Below are positions 1-9,552 of a DNA stretch of 64,000 nt, in pieces. The stretch is from Methanosphaera stadtmanae (lineage in GTDB: Archaea; Methanobacteriota; Methanobacteria; Methanobacteriales; Methanobacteriaceae), in the NCBI GenBank assembly GCA_015062825.1, contig SUTR01000002.1:25932-89931 (forward strand). The letters run 5' to 3'. A program made the translations under genes and the position numbers. Below the pieces are notes generated by a model. It was not told the origin of the DNA and did not search any database. It saw nothing but the letters and a program-made list of their open reading frames with translations. The number at the start of each line of letters is the position of its first letter. Within the stretch, counting starts at the first letter, position 1.

Positions 1-605
1 GGTGATACATCACTGGATAATGATACGAATACATCTGGAAGTTGTTGCTTTATTATTTGACGTACTCTTTGTTCATGTGATGAGTTCATAAATGAAAATA
101 GGAAACATACTGCTATTGATTCTACTTTTTCTTTTTTACATATCCTGCATGCTTTTATTACACTTTCTTCATCAAGTTCTGTTATTACATCACCCTTATA
201 GTCTATACGTTCCCTTATAGGTAATCTTAGTCTTCTTGGAACTAATACTGGAGGTGTAACTGCTCTTATATCCCATTGATTGTCCAATTGTGATCGTCTT
301 AATTCAAGTGCATCACGAAAGCCTTCAGTTGTAAATAATGCTGTTTTTACCCCTTTTTTCTCAATTAATGCATTTAATGCCAGTGTTGTTCCATGACTTA
401 TCTGATTTGTATTTTCAAGCAATGTTTCCAAATCAACCTTCCAACTGCTTGCAAGTTCCTTTAATCCTTCAATTATTCCATCAGTAGGATTTTGATGATT
501 TGTAGGGTTTTTTATAAATATCTTCTCTTTCTTTTGATTGTTTAAAGAACCTACTGAGGTATAATCTGTGAAGGTTCCACCAGTGTCAATTGCAATATCT
601 ATCAT
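1..605 (-). CDS. Hydantoinase/oxoprolinase family protein (N-terminal part, runs off window)
   Basis: About 201 residues are visible, starting at an ATG read from position 605 behind a GGGGAG ribosome-binding site; the gene continues beyond base 1. The N-terminus reads MIDIAIDTGGTFTDYT, the nucleotide-binding signature of the HyuA/oxoprolinase A family, followed by an ISHGTTLALNAL segment and a PRRLRLPIRER stretch, both usual for this family. Members hydrolyse or carboxylate cyclic amides or ketones with ATP, usually with a HyuB partner, which is not visible here. It lies 16 bp downstream of the ubiD-like gene on the same strand, so the two are probably co-transcribed. The substrate cannot be told from sequence. 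Family assignment is firm; the exact reaction is unknown. Confidence 0.85.
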   Translation of the reverse strand, partial: MIDIAIDTGGTFTDYTSVGSLNNQKKEKIFIKNPTNHQNPTDGIIEGLKELASSWKVDLETLLENTNQISHGTTLALNALIEKKGVKTALFTTEGFRDALELRRSQLDNQWDIRAVTPPVLVPRRLRLPIRERIDYKGDVITELDEESVIKACRICKKEKVESIAVCFLFSFMNSSHEQRVRQIIKQQLPDVFVSLSSDVS

Positions 606-621
606 ATAATCTCCCCGTAGT

Positions 622-1992
622 TTATTTAGTATATTTATGTAATCGTTTAACTGCCTCTTCCACGTCCATGTTCATTTCTATTTTTGGTGAGAATCCTTCA
701 AGTGGTTTGGTGGCATCTATTCCCATCTTAGCAGTTCTGCTTAATTCATCAGTTGAAGGATCCAATGTTTCACCCATTCCCATACTCTGCGGTATGATAA
801 ACACGTCCCTATCTGCCTGCAATCTTGTAGCCATTGCCCAGAGTACTTCCTGTTCGTTGAATACATCCACATCCTCATCGACCACTACTGCCATCTTTAG
901 ATTATGGTCTACTGCAAATGCGGCAAATATTGCCTGTGCTGCCTGTCCTTCTGCTATTTTTTTCATTGAAATGAAACAATGGAATATCCCACAACCAGAT
1001 AATGGAGAATGTACTGCTTTTATATTTGGCAATGTGTTTCTTAGAGCATTCAAAAGATCTCCTTCACGTTGTATTGCTACTACGGTTATGTGTTCACTAC
1101 TATATCCTGGTGTTAAGTCATGGAATATTGGATTTTCCCTATAGTGTATTGCTTTTACTTTAAATACATTTTCTGTACTTCTATGACATGCATAGTTTGT
1201 GAATTCTGCAAATGGTCCTTCTTTTTCACGTACATCTGCAAGTATTTCCCCTTCTATTACAAACTCTGCATATGCAGGTACTTGTATGTCTATTTTGCTA
1301 CAGTCTGCTACTTCTAATGCTTCTCCAAATAATCCTGCAATTGATGCGAATTTTCCCTTGTCATATGCTATTGCCGCCTGAGATCCTAATGATATGTTTG
1401 GATGTACTCCTATTACTATTGCAGCTTCAAGGTTTTCTCCTTTTTCTTCACTTCTACGGAAGTATTCCCATAATCTTTGTCTTGAATGTAGAGATATTCC
1501 TAGTTTGTCTTTATCTTTTAATTGCATTCTGTGAAATCCTATGGTTTCTGCTCCACTTTCAGGATCTTTTGCTATTACATGTCCACTTGTTAAATATGCT
1601 CCTGCATCTATTGGAAAATGTGTTATTATCGGTAGTTTGTATAAGTCAATGTCATCACCATACATTGAATTTGCCATAAATGGAGGATTTTCTATTATTT
1701 TATGTTCTTCTATCCTATTTTTTACACGTTTTGCATATTCTTCTGCTACATGTTTTCCATCTACACCCATTGCTTTTCCAAATCGGTCTCTTGTTCCTAA
1801 TATATTAGTTATTACTGGGATGTCACTGCCTTCCACATTATCAAATTGCATTATTGGATAACGATGTTCCTTTTCCAAGTCCATCATCAGTGTGCTTATT
1901 TCATATTCCTTTTTGACTTCTTCCGGTACGTGTTTAATTTCGCCTTCTTCTTCCCATTGTTCTAGTAATGTTCTCCAATCTTGTATTGACAT
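622..1992 (-). CDS. UbiD family (prenylated-FMN) decarboxylase
   Basis: This 456-residue protein is colinear with UbiD/Fdc enzymes, which use prenylated FMN to decarboxylate unsaturated acids. The GFHRMQLK segment supplies the conserved Arg, and REKEGPFAEFTNY supplies the two glutamates of the family Glu-Arg-Glu network. Archaea use a UbiD homologue in the modified mevalonate pathway (anhydromevalonate phosphate decarboxylase), so an isoprenoid-lipid role is possible, but this is inference because no mevalonate gene sits alongside. It is the first gene of a probable two-gene minus-strand operon with the hydantoinase-like gene. No UbiX-type prenyltransferase is in the window. The ATG start gives the N-terminus MSIQDWRTLLEQWEEEGE, normal for the family. 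Confidence 0.9.
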   Translation of the reverse strand: MSIQDWRTLLEQWEEEGEIKHVPEEVKKEYEISTLMMDLEKEHRYPIMQFDNVEGSDIPVITNILGTRDRFGKAMGVDGKHVAEEYAKRVKNRIEEHKIIENPPFMANSMYGDDIDLYKLPIITHFPIDAGAYLTSGHVIAKDPESGAETIGFHRMQLKDKDKLGISLHSRQRLWEYFRRSEEKGENLEAAIVIGVHPNISLGSQAAIAYDKGKFASIAGLFGEALEVADCSKIDIQVPAYAEFVIEGEILADVREKEGPFAEFTNYACHRSTENVFKVKAIHYRENPIFHDLTPGYSSEHITVVAIQREGDLLNALRNTLPNIKAVHSPLSGCGIFHCFISMKKIAEGQAAQAIFAAFAVDHNLKMAVVVDEDVDVFNEQEVLWAMATRLQADRDVFIIPQSMGMGETLDPSTDELSRTAKMGIDATKPLEGFSPKIEMNMDVEEAVKRLHKYTK

Positions 1993-2443
1993 AGTTTACA
2001 CCTTTATTTCATTTAAATTATTATCTGTTATTAAATTACCAATTTTTTAAGCATTTATCTTTATCCGTATTGTTTTTTTATAAGTATATCTTTTTACAAA
2101 AAATCCATTCAAATAATCTTTAAAAATCATTGAATAAATTAATTTAATTTGAATTTAAAGATTTATATGAGTTATAATTTAATTTAATTAATATAATATA
2201 TAATATTTACTTTTATCAGCACCAATTTATTAAATATTACTCCTATAAAGCAATATAATCCATTATAATTGATTTTTTATTGATTTTTTCAATTAAATTT
2301 AAACCAACATTTATAAAGTACTTACCTTGTTAAATATTTAATAAAAACTAGTAGTTTTTTATAAAAAAATCTATAAAACAATATTTTAAAAAATAATTGA
2401 TTTTAATCTAAAAAAATAAATTAAAATTTAATTGGTGAAAAAA
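1993..2443. other. Intergenic region between divergent ubiD-like and MFS genes
   Basis: About 450 bp of very AT-rich DNA without a convincing reading frame. It must hold the two divergent promoters. A TATA-like stretch near 2310-2325 (catttataaagtactt) is a reasonable box A for the transporter. No inverted repeat stood out. Confidence 0.6.
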
Positions 2444-3814
2444 ATGTATTCAATAGAAGAAAAGTACATTATCACTGCAGGTACTCTTGCAACAATAATT
2501 GTTGCATTCCTATTAAATGCAGCACCTGTAACATTACCTTCAATAGCAAAAGCATTTGCAATGAATAATGTACTTCAAAACTGGGTTGATACACTATACC
2601 TATTATCTATAGCAGTGTTTTCAATTCCATGCGGAAAAATTTGTGAAAAATATGGAATAAAAAAAGTATTGAAAATTGGATTGATAATATTCTTCATAGG
2701 AACCCTCGGAACAGGACTGTCACAAAATGCAATCATGCTACTATTGTTTAGGGCAACATTAGGAATAGCTGCAGCAATACTAAATGTAGCATCAATAGCA
2801 TTAATTGTCGAATCAATGGATAATGATAAAAAAGGACCGGCAGTAGCAATTGCAGTTGCAGCAGTATATGTTGGAATAGCACTTGCACCAATACTAGGAG
2901 GAAGTCTTATATTTAACTTTGGATGGCAAAGCCTATTTTATGCAACATTACCATTCATAATACTAAACTATTACCTAGCCCATAAGATTAAAGGTGAAAT
3001 AAAACATGACAATAACCAAGGCTTTGACATGAGAGGAAGCATCCTATATAGTATTGGTATAATCCTATTCATCTATGGATTTACAAGAATTCTTGAGACA
3101 ATAGGGCAGATTATCACAATAGTAGGTATTATATTATTAGTAAGATTTGCACTATGGGAATTAAGAAACAAAAATCCTATATTTGAAATGAGACTTTTCA
3201 AGAATATAAGATTTTCAGCAGCAAACCTAGCATGCCTATTCAGTTATTTTGCAACATTCATGACAACTTATGTATACAATTATCATATGCAGTACATTAT
3301 GGGTATGGACTCACAGCTTGCAGGAATGTATCTTATAATAACACCAGCAATTATGGTAGTTATGTCTGTAATATCAGGAGAATTAATCAAAAAGGTACAG
3401 GCCGAAATTGTCACAGGAGTAGGACTATTAATATTGACTGTTGCATTTATTATAATGTGCTTCCTGTCCAGAACAACACCATTATATGTATTGTTAATTG
3501 CAATGGGTCTGCATGGTATAGGATATGGTCTATTCTCATCACCAAATACACTACTGATAACTACAACAGTACCTCCCGAAGAATCATCCAAAGCATCTGC
3601 AGCCCTGTCTGCAATGAGACTCATAGGACAAACCGTGAGCCTTGGAATATTCACAACAGTATTTGCAATAATCATGGGAAATGTTGCAATTGTTCCAGAA
3701 TATTATGACTTATTACTCAATAGTTGTCATATAATTATGATACTGGCTGTCATATTTGTATTTATAGGTGCAGTTATCTCATTTGTTGGACTTAAAGGAA
3801 CACAAGAAAATTAA
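2444..3814 (+). CDS. MFS multidrug-type transporter (DHA2/EmrB-like)
   Basis: About 456 residues, almost entirely hydrophobic, with around 14 predicted membrane helices, which fits the drug:H+ antiporter-2 group of the major facilitator superfamily. The loop after helix 2 (GKICEKYGIKKVLKIG) is the MFS motif A region, and the LAPILGGSL segment resembles the antiporter motif C. I chose the ATG at 2444 because GGTGA at 2434-2438 is an ideal Shine-Dalgarno for it; upstream TTG and GTG codons are in frame but would overlap that site. It probably exports a toxic compound across the cytoplasmic membrane; the substrate is unknown. No regulator gene is adjacent. Confidence 0.88.
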   Translation: MYSIEEKYIITAGTLATIIVAFLLNAAPVTLPSIAKAFAMNNVLQNWVDTLYLLSIAVFSIPCGKICEKYGIKKVLKIGLIIFFIGTLGTGLSQNAIMLLLFRATLGIAAAILNVASIALIVESMDNDKKGPAVAIAVAAVYVGIALAPILGGSLIFNFGWQSLFYATLPFIILNYYLAHKIKGEIKHDNNQGFDMRGSILYSIGIILFIYGFTRILETIGQIITIVGIILLVRFALWELRNKNPIFEMRLFKNIRFSAANLACLFSYFATFMTTYVYNYHMQYIMGMDSQLAGMYLIITPAIMVVMSVISGELIKKVQAEIVTGVGLLILTVAFIIMCFLSRTTPLYVLLIAMGLHGIGYGLFSSPNTLLITTTVPPEESSKASAALSAMRLIGQTVSLGIFTTVFAIIMGNVAIVPEYYDLLLNSCHIIMILAVIFVFIGAVISFVGLKGTQEN

Positions 3815-4020
3815 AATATATTTTCACCCACTATCCCTTACTTTTTTTAAATAAAATTTATCAAAATTCAATATTAATTTTTAATTTATTAAATAATAAT
3901 AGTAAATAATGTAAAATTTATAATTGACAATGATATTTTTTCCAATAGGCTAAAGCAAAAAAATTAATGAATACTAAAAAACATATTATTAATTAACATA
4001 ATATATTGGAGAGTTAAATC

Positions 4021-5499
4021 ATGTCAGACAATAGAAGTGAGAAAGATAAAAATCAATGGAACAGCACTTTCACATTTCTCATGGCAATGATAGGGGCGGC
4101 AGTAGGTCTAGGTAATATTTGGCGTTTTAGCTATGTATTATATTCCAATGGTGGAGGAGCATTCTTCATACCATACTTTGTTGCAATCTTTATTATGGGA
4201 ATACCATTTTTAATTCTTGAATATGGTTTAGGAGCAACATTTAAGGACTCCTTATCAAATATCCTTAAAAAGATACGTCCACAGTTAGAGGTAATTGGTT
4301 GGATAACTGCATTTCTGGTATTTTTAGTATTAACATATTATGTAGTTATAATGGGATGGGATTTAATATATCTGATTCTGAGTTTGTTTAAGGGATGGGG
4401 TTCTAATCCCGATAATTTCTTTATGACAAACATAGTTGTTGGATCAAATAATTTAAATGGAATCACATCGTTTGTAATACCAACATTGCTTGCCACACTA
4501 TTTATGTGGGCAGTTATATGGTTCATTTCCCATAAGGCATTGGATAAAGGAATATCCAAAGTGGTTAATATACTTATACCATTATTATTTATTTTAATGG
4601 CTATAATTGTTGCATATTCCTTAACCTTACCTGGAATGTTTAATGGTATCTCAGCATTACTTAATCCTAACTGGAATTTATTACTGGACATTAATGTGTG
4701 GCTTGCGGCATTTGGTCAGATTATTTTCTCGTTATCTATGGGACAGGCAATTGCTGTAACATATGCAAGTTATCTTCCTAAGAATTCAAGGTTAGTCGAC
4801 AATGTATTAATAGTGGTTGCATCAAATTCTGGATTTGAAATATTCACTGCATTTGGAGTATTTAGTATTTTAGGATTCATGTCATTTACAAGTGGCATGT
4901 CAATAAATGAAATAGCCACTAGTGGTACGGGATTATTGTTTGTAGTATTTCCGGAAATATTTAATGTTATGGGCGATATGGCATATATCATAGGACCTAT
5001 ATTCTTCTTATGTGTATTGTTTGCAGGAATTACATCTGCATTAGCATTTCTAGAACCTATGACATTAACATTATCAAGAAAGTTCAGACTACCTCGTGTA
5101 AGAGCAGTGACTATGCTATGTATATTTGGAGCATTATTATCCATAATTTATACTACCACATCAGGAAATTACCTCTTAACTATTGCAGATGCATTTATTA
5201 ACCAGTTTGGTATAATTCTTGCAGTAATATTACAATCATTAATATTTGGTTGGAGTTATGGAGTTGACAAGTTGCTGCCTGTATTAAATGAATATTCTAC
5301 AATTAAGGTTGGAAGAAAATGGGAATTAGTGATTAAATTCATATTACCAGTATTCTTAGCAATCATGTGGATTATAGGTATTGTTGACTTGTTTAAAACA
5401 CAATCAATGCTTGATATTATAATACAGTTAATCATTGCATTATTATTTATAGTAGTTCCATTGGTTCTAACTATTTTACCATCAAGAGAAGATATTTAA
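4021..5499 (+). CDS. Sodium-dependent NSS/SNF-family transporter
   Basis: The 492-residue protein begins with a short hydrophilic segment followed by GAAVGLGNIWRFSYVLYSN and GGGAFFIPYF, the helix 1-2 signature of neurotransmitter:sodium symporters (LeuT fold), which carries the Na+ and substrate sites. Eleven or twelve hydrophobic segments follow, the usual bacterial/archaeal layout. It should import an amino acid or similar solute using the sodium gradient that methanogens maintain. A GGAG ribosome-binding site precedes the ATG. It stands alone between the MFS gene and a convergent minus-strand gene, so it is probably monocistronic. Family is clear; substrate is not. Confidence 0.92.
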   Translation: MSDNRSEKDKNQWNSTFTFLMAMIGAAVGLGNIWRFSYVLYSNGGGAFFIPYFVAIFIMGIPFLILEYGLGATFKDSLSNILKKIRPQLEVIGWITAFLVFLVLTYYVVIMGWDLIYLILSLFKGWGSNPDNFFMTNIVVGSNNLNGITSFVIPTLLATLFMWAVIWFISHKALDKGISKVVNILIPLLFILMAIIVAYSLTLPGMFNGISALLNPNWNLLLDINVWLAAFGQIIFSLSMGQAIAVTYASYLPKNSRLVDNVLIVVASNSGFEIFTAFGVFSILGFMSFTSGMSINEIATSGTGLLFVVFPEIFNVMGDMAYIIGPIFFLCVLFAGITSALAFLEPMTLTLSRKFRLPRVRAVTMLCIFGALLSIIYTTTSGNYLLTIADAFINQFGIILAVILQSLIFGWSYGVDKLLPVLNEYSTIKVGRKWELVIKFILPVFLAIMWIIGIVDLFKTQSMLDIIIQLIIALLFIVVPLVLTILPSREDI

Positions 5500-5671
5500 C
5501 TTCTCATCAACTATTTTTTTAGAATTTAAAGCTTGAAGAGTTTCTTTTTTTGTAGAAAACCTGATTTAATAAAAAAAAGAATGAAGAAAGTGAAGATGTT
5601 AACTTTTAAATTATTAAATTATAACATCCAATATGCATACTACGAATTTTCAGGTTATATTTTCTAGAAGT

Positions 5672-6826
5672 TTATGTGAATTTGATTTGTTCTTTTGTTG
5701 CATAGTCTTCTACTAAGTCATATGTTAGACTGTTTAGTTTTTCTTTTGTAGGTGCTCTTAATGTTACTCTCTGATAGTGTTCTGGTCCATGTACAACATA
5801 GGATAGGTCTCCTTCAAATACCTTGTTTTCTGGTATCTGTTTATCCTGTGGGAAATCGCCTACAGGCAGTTCAGCACTGCAATAGCTTTTCATATTCTTT
5901 TGGACATCATTGCTGTTCCAATTACCACAAGCCATATCTACCAATTGACATAATGGATATATCCCAGTAGTTGCAGCTGTCATGTATCTTGTTCCACTAG
6001 GTCTGGTATTTAATTCTATTATGTAATCCTCATTTTTATTATTGTCATGCAATATGTCAATGTCCATTGTTCCTTCAGAATTTACAAGTTTTGCCAGTTT
6101 TTCAGCAAGTTGTCTTAGACTTTGGTTGTGTTTTTCATTGTCCAATGAGTCTATGTTTAACGGACCTTGTTTTATCTTTGATAATGGATGTGTACCATTT
6201 AATGTTGTTTGACCTTTGTATATTGGCTGTAATGCTACCTGTTTATCTTTCCATCTTAGTACTTCTATTGATGCCTCAAATCCTTCAACATATTCTTCTG
6301 TAAAAATATTGTTCTTGGATTGTGTGAATTCCTCAATGTCATCTTTTGTCAATGCAATTTTTACTCCTATCCCGCCTTGTCCTTCAGGAGTTTTAAGGAC
6401 CAATGGTAGTTTATCTTCCAATAAATCAATGTCAAAATCTTCATTTAATTTATCAAAGGAGGGTGTTTGAATATCATTATTTTCAAGAAGCTTTTTTGTT
6501 TCATACTTGTTTGCGGCCAGTTTTGCACATTCATATCCTGATGCTATAACAGGAATTCCATAATCTTCTTCCAGTTCATCTTTCAATTGTCCTACTTGTG
6601 TTAGTGGAGGATCTATACCAATTAATGGTATTACTGCATCAACATCTTCTTTTATTGCTATTTCCTTTGGTTTTTCCATTCCCCTTGGAACGATATAATG
6701 TTTATCTGCAAGTTTTAGGTTTTCTTCCTTTTCATTTGATTCTGTTACTATTGATGTTATGTTTTTTTGTTTTGTATACCATGATACATCATCAAATAGT
6801 CTTGTTCCTATGAATAATATTTTCAT
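5672..6826 (-). CDS. ATP-grasp ligase (carbamoyl-phosphate-synthase-like)
   Basis: A 384-residue ATP-grasp protein. Residues 1-110 form a Rossmann-like preATP-grasp domain (KILFIGTRLFDDVSW..., with VDAVIPLIGIDPPLTQVGQL). The ATP-binding core follows (KLPLVLKTPEGQGGIGVKIA, IFTEEYVEGFEASIEV), and the Mg-binding strand IIELNTRPSGTRYM lies near residue 270. Such enzymes couple a carboxylate to an amine through an acyl phosphate. The substrate is not evident, though PylC/CarB-like ligases are the nearest type. It ends a minus-strand run with the hydrogenase maturation protease (14 bp upstream) and a methyltransferase, so the three may be co-transcribed; whether they share a function is unknown. 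Confidence 0.85.
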   Translation of the reverse strand: MKILFIGTRLFDDVSWYTKQKNITSIVTESNEKEENLKLADKHYIVPRGMEKPKEIAIKEDVDAVIPLIGIDPPLTQVGQLKDELEEDYGIPVIASGYECAKLAANKYETKKLLENNDIQTPSFDKLNEDFDIDLLEDKLPLVLKTPEGQGGIGVKIALTKDDIEEFTQSKNNIFTEEYVEGFEASIEVLRWKDKQVALQPIYKGQTTLNGTHPLSKIKQGPLNIDSLDNEKHNQSLRQLAEKLAKLVNSEGTMDIDILHDNNKNEDYIIELNTRPSGTRYMTAATTGIYPLCQLVDMACGNWNSNDVQKNMKSYCSAELPVGDFPQDKQIPENKVFEGDLSYVVHGPEHYQRVTLRAPTKEKLNSLTYDLVEDYATKEQIKFT

Positions 6827-6840
6827 AACATGTTAACTCC

Positions 6841-7302
6841 TTAAATGTTTTCTATTATTGTCTGAGATAATTCCTCTACTGATTCTAATACTTCATCAGA
6901 TATTATGTTTATTAATCGCATATCCTTTGGCTGAATTCCTATAGTTAATATTTTACATCCTACTGAATCTTCAAGGTAGTTTATTAGAAAGGATATTGGC
7001 ATGGTATGTGTTGAGAAGTTAAATGTATCTATCTGTTGTTTGTCAACTATAAGAAATGATCCTGCATCCTCATCAAATTCCACTGCATCCACTATTATTA
7101 GGTGTGTTGGATTTATCTGTCTTATTTCTACTGTATGATTTTCTGGTGCAGTTGCTGCATTTAATAGGTATACTTCATCTGAGTTTTTAGTGGAGTTTAT
7201 TAATTTTTCATATATTGTATCTATTAGCATGGGTCCTAATCCATCATCCCCCCGTAGTGTGTTTCCTATTCCCATTATTACTATTTTTTCATAGTCTTTC
7301 AT
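6841..7302 (-). CDS. hycI: Hydrogenase maturation endopeptidase (HycI/FrcD type, M52 family)
   Basis: This 153-residue protein starts with VIMGIGNTLRGDDGLGP, the first metal-binding motif of [NiFe]-hydrogenase maturation proteases. IIVDAVEF provides the second acidic ligand and the FSTHTMP segment the histidine. These enzymes clip the C-terminus of the hydrogenase large subunit after nickel insertion, using the bound nickel as the recognition mark. In a methanogen the clients are the F420-reducing, F420-non-reducing or energy-converting hydrogenases; which one is served cannot be told here. The length is typical. It sits only 4 bp from the upstream methyltransferase gene, close to nikR, and HypA/HypB lie about 16 kb away, giving a coherent nickel-hydrogenase theme. 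Confidence 0.92.
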   Translation of the reverse strand: MKDYEKIVIMGIGNTLRGDDGLGPMLIDTIYEKLINSTKNSDEVYLLNAATAPENHTVEIRQINPTHLIIVDAVEFDEDAGSFLIVDKQQIDTFNFSTHTMPISFLINYLEDSVGCKILTIGIQPKDMRLINIISDEVLESVEELSQTIIENI

Positions 7303-7306
7303 GAAG

Positions 7307-8068
7307 TCATTTATTTCTTCTGACTGTTGTTTGGATAGAATTTATGCCACCTCCCATCTTATATCTTAAGTTTATTGTTAATTTTTCATCCATTTTTACT
7401 GAGGTATCCTTTATTGGTATTAGAATTGGCGGATTCAACATTGGTGTTGGTGCAAGTATTGTTTCATCGTTGATTATTGTGTATGTGGTTATTTTTATTG
7501 CGTTTATTGTTGTTTTTTTATTGGCTTTAATCTTAATTTCTTTATTTATTTCTTCGTCTATTCTCTTGTTAAATTCTATGTAGTCATATCTTATTTCATC
7601 TGATGCTTCTGTTATCTTTGGATGTTCATCTTCATAATATGTTATGTATGCTATTTTTGTATTGATTAATTGTAATGTAGAATATACTGCCTTGGGTATG
7701 AATGTTGTATCTTCCTTTGCATATTTGTGTATGTGATTTATGACAGGTACTTGCTGTTCATCTATTAGTGCTGTGTCCAGCATTTCACATATGATTGTAT
7801 CGGCCTTTTCAGGTAGTTCTACTTTAGTTGCATCTTCTTGCAAGAATATGATATTTGGATAGTTTTCAAGTTTTTTTCTGGTTTTTTTAACTATCAATGG
7901 ATTTGATTCTATTGCATATACCTTTGATGCATATTCTGATGCAGCTTCAGCCAGTATACCTGAGCCTGTTCCAAGGTCATATGTTATGTTCTTTGTTTCT
8001 TGTTTAATTACTTTAGTAAATGCTTCTACTCTTAGTTTATCATTTACCAAGTCATCATAATATGTCAT
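7307..8068 (-). CDS. Class I SAM-dependent methyltransferase
   Basis: The 253-residue protein carries the class I methyltransferase motifs in order: TYDLGTGSGILAEAASEYA (SAM-binding loop), VYAIESNPLIV (acidic residue for the ribose) and DTIICEMLDTALIDEQQVP. The E-x-x-D arrangement in the last one resembles protein-arginine and related methyltransferases. The C-terminal half is a beta-rich domain (KIKANKKTTINAIKITTYTI), as in PRMT-like folds. The substrate is unknown. It is the upstream gene of a tight minus-strand group with the hydrogenase protease (4 bp gap) and the ATP-grasp protein. A role in protein or cofactor modification is only a guess. Confidence 0.82.
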   Translation of the reverse strand: MTYYDDLVNDKLRVEAFTKVIKQETKNITYDLGTGSGILAEAASEYASKVYAIESNPLIVKKTRKKLENYPNIIFLQEDATKVELPEKADTIICEMLDTALIDEQQVPVINHIHKYAKEDTTFIPKAVYSTLQLINTKIAYITYYEDEHPKITEASDEIRYDYIEFNKRIDEEINKEIKIKANKKTTINAIKITTYTIINDETILAPTPMLNPPILIPIKDTSVKMDEKLTINLRYKMGGGINSIQTTVRRNK

Positions 8069-8228
8069 TAATTAATAGTTTTATCTGTTGTATGATAAAA
8101 ATTTTTAGAAAGAAGGCAGTTTTATATGTTAAAAAATAGTAAGGAGTATTATGTTCATTGTTAAAAAGAACATTGAATAATAGATAATAATTTTAGTGGG
8201 TATAAAAATGATATTGTTTGATTATTAT

Positions 8229-8645
8229 CTATTTCATGTTATCTAACTCACCAGTTCCTGCACTGGTTAGTTTTACGTGTTCTACACCTTTTAATCTCAT
8301 GATTTTTTCTGTTAGGTCTCGTATGTAAATAACATCACCTTTTACGATGATGACTTCCAGACAGTAATTATCATTCATATGAATATGTAGACTTGCACTG
8401 ATTTGATTTCTGTATTCATGTTGTATGTCTGTTAATGATTCCATTACGCCTACATAATGATGATCATATATTACAGCTACAACTCCAACACGTTCTCCTT
8501 CCATTTCATTCATCCATTGATAACGGAGGATGTAATCTTTTAATGCATCACGTATACCCTTAGAACGGGATTGATATCCCCTATCTCTAAGTACCTCATC
8601 AAATTCATTTAGTAATTTGTTAGGTAAAGACATACTTATTCTCAT
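8229..8645 (-). CDS. nikR: Nickel-responsive transcriptional regulator NikR
   Basis: A 138-residue protein with an N-terminal ribbon-helix-helix DNA-binding domain (residues 1-48, RISMSLPNKLLNEFDEVL) and a C-terminal ACT-like metal-binding domain. The four high-affinity nickel ligands of E. coli NikR fall at identical numbers: His76, His87, His89 and Cys95. NikR tetramers bind DNA when nickel-loaded and repress nickel uptake. No nickel transporter is adjacent; the neighbours are a methyltransferase and the hydrogenase protease on the same strand (160 bp gap), so its targets are probably elsewhere and possibly include its own promoter. In a nickel-dependent methanogen (hydrogenases, F430) such control is expected. 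Confidence 0.95.
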   Translation of the reverse strand: MRISMSLPNKLLNEFDEVLRDRGYQSRSKGIRDALKDYILRYQWMNEMEGERVGVVAVIYDHHYVGVMESLTDIQHEYRNQISASLHIHMNDNYCLEVIIVKGDVIYIRDLTEKIMRLKGVEHVKLTSAGTGELDNMK

Positions 8646-9238
8646 TGAATCTCTCCTTCACTAAACATTATTTATTAACATATCTCATGATGTAATGAAA
8701 ATAAACTTATTTCAAATCTATTTTTCATGGAATACTTAATAAATAAGTTACTGGTTTGAATAATACAATAATTTATATTATTAATATTATGTTTAATTTT
8801 TATAATATATACTAATTTAGTTATTAATCATTAAATAAAAATCATCATATATTATTTAAAGTAGTAAATACTCTTTTAAATCAGATTAAATAAGTGGTAA
8901 AATTTTTTAATGTAATTCTTTAATGAAACATTGATGAAATTTTTTATAAATATTAAAGGAGGTTAAAAATTAATTTTTTTAAAATAAATGATTTGTTTTA
9001 TTAATTTTTTATATGAAATTCTTTTATCAAAACAAAACTATTTTAATAAATATGATTTTCTGACTAGGTTAAATTAATAAAATAATAACTCTGAATGGTT
9101 TTAAGGGAATTTTATTCTGTTAGATATAACATTTTTTCATAAATTATTATTGAACATAGTGACGAAACCTTTATATATAACTTCCAATATACTATAATAT
9201 AGTCTTTGTTAAAGATGACAAAGATTGTTTTATTATAT
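8646..9238. other. Intergenic region upstream of nikR and of the tRNA-Gly pair
   Basis: About 590 bp of AT-rich DNA. The nikR promoter (minus strand) lies at the left end and the tRNA promoter at the right end. A GGAGG ribosome-binding-site look-alike at 8958-8962 has no start codon in range. I see no gene. Confidence 0.6.
9169..9179 (+). promoter_or_regulatory. Archaeal TATA box for the tRNA-Gly genes
   Basis: The stretch CTTTATATATA is a near-ideal archaeal box A. It lies about 60 bp before the first tRNA, which would put transcription start near 9195-9205 and leave a short leader for processing. This is the only strong TATA-like element close to the tRNA pair. Confidence 0.65.
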
Positions 9239-9312
9239 GCAGCGATAGTCCAGGCTGGCTAAGACTCTACCCTGCCACGGTAGTGACCCGGGTTCAAATC
9301 CCGGTCGTTGCA
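9239..9312 (+). tRNA. tRNA-Gly (anticodon GCC)
   Basis: A 74-nt cloverleaf. Acceptor GCAGCGA pairs with TCGTTGC. The anticodon stem CTACC/GGTAG encloses the loop CTGCCAC, giving anticodon GCC. The T arm carries GGGTTCAAATCCC. The discriminator base is A and no CCA is encoded, as usual in this group. Confidence 0.97.
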
Positions 9313-9324
9313 TGATTTTCATAT

Positions 9325-9398
<74 letters not shown>

Positions 9399-9552
9399 TT
9401 TACCTTATATATTAAACTTATTTTACTGAATTTATTTTGACATTATTACTCATTTTTCAATTTTAAACTATATTATATATAACTTGATATTTCATCAAAA
9501 TACAACAACATATTAATATATATTGATATATAATAATTTATAGAGGAATTAG

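Noticed and set aside
8958..8962. GGAGG ribosome-binding-site look-alike in the tRNA upstream region
   Set aside because: No start codon lies within working distance and no frame follows; probably chance.
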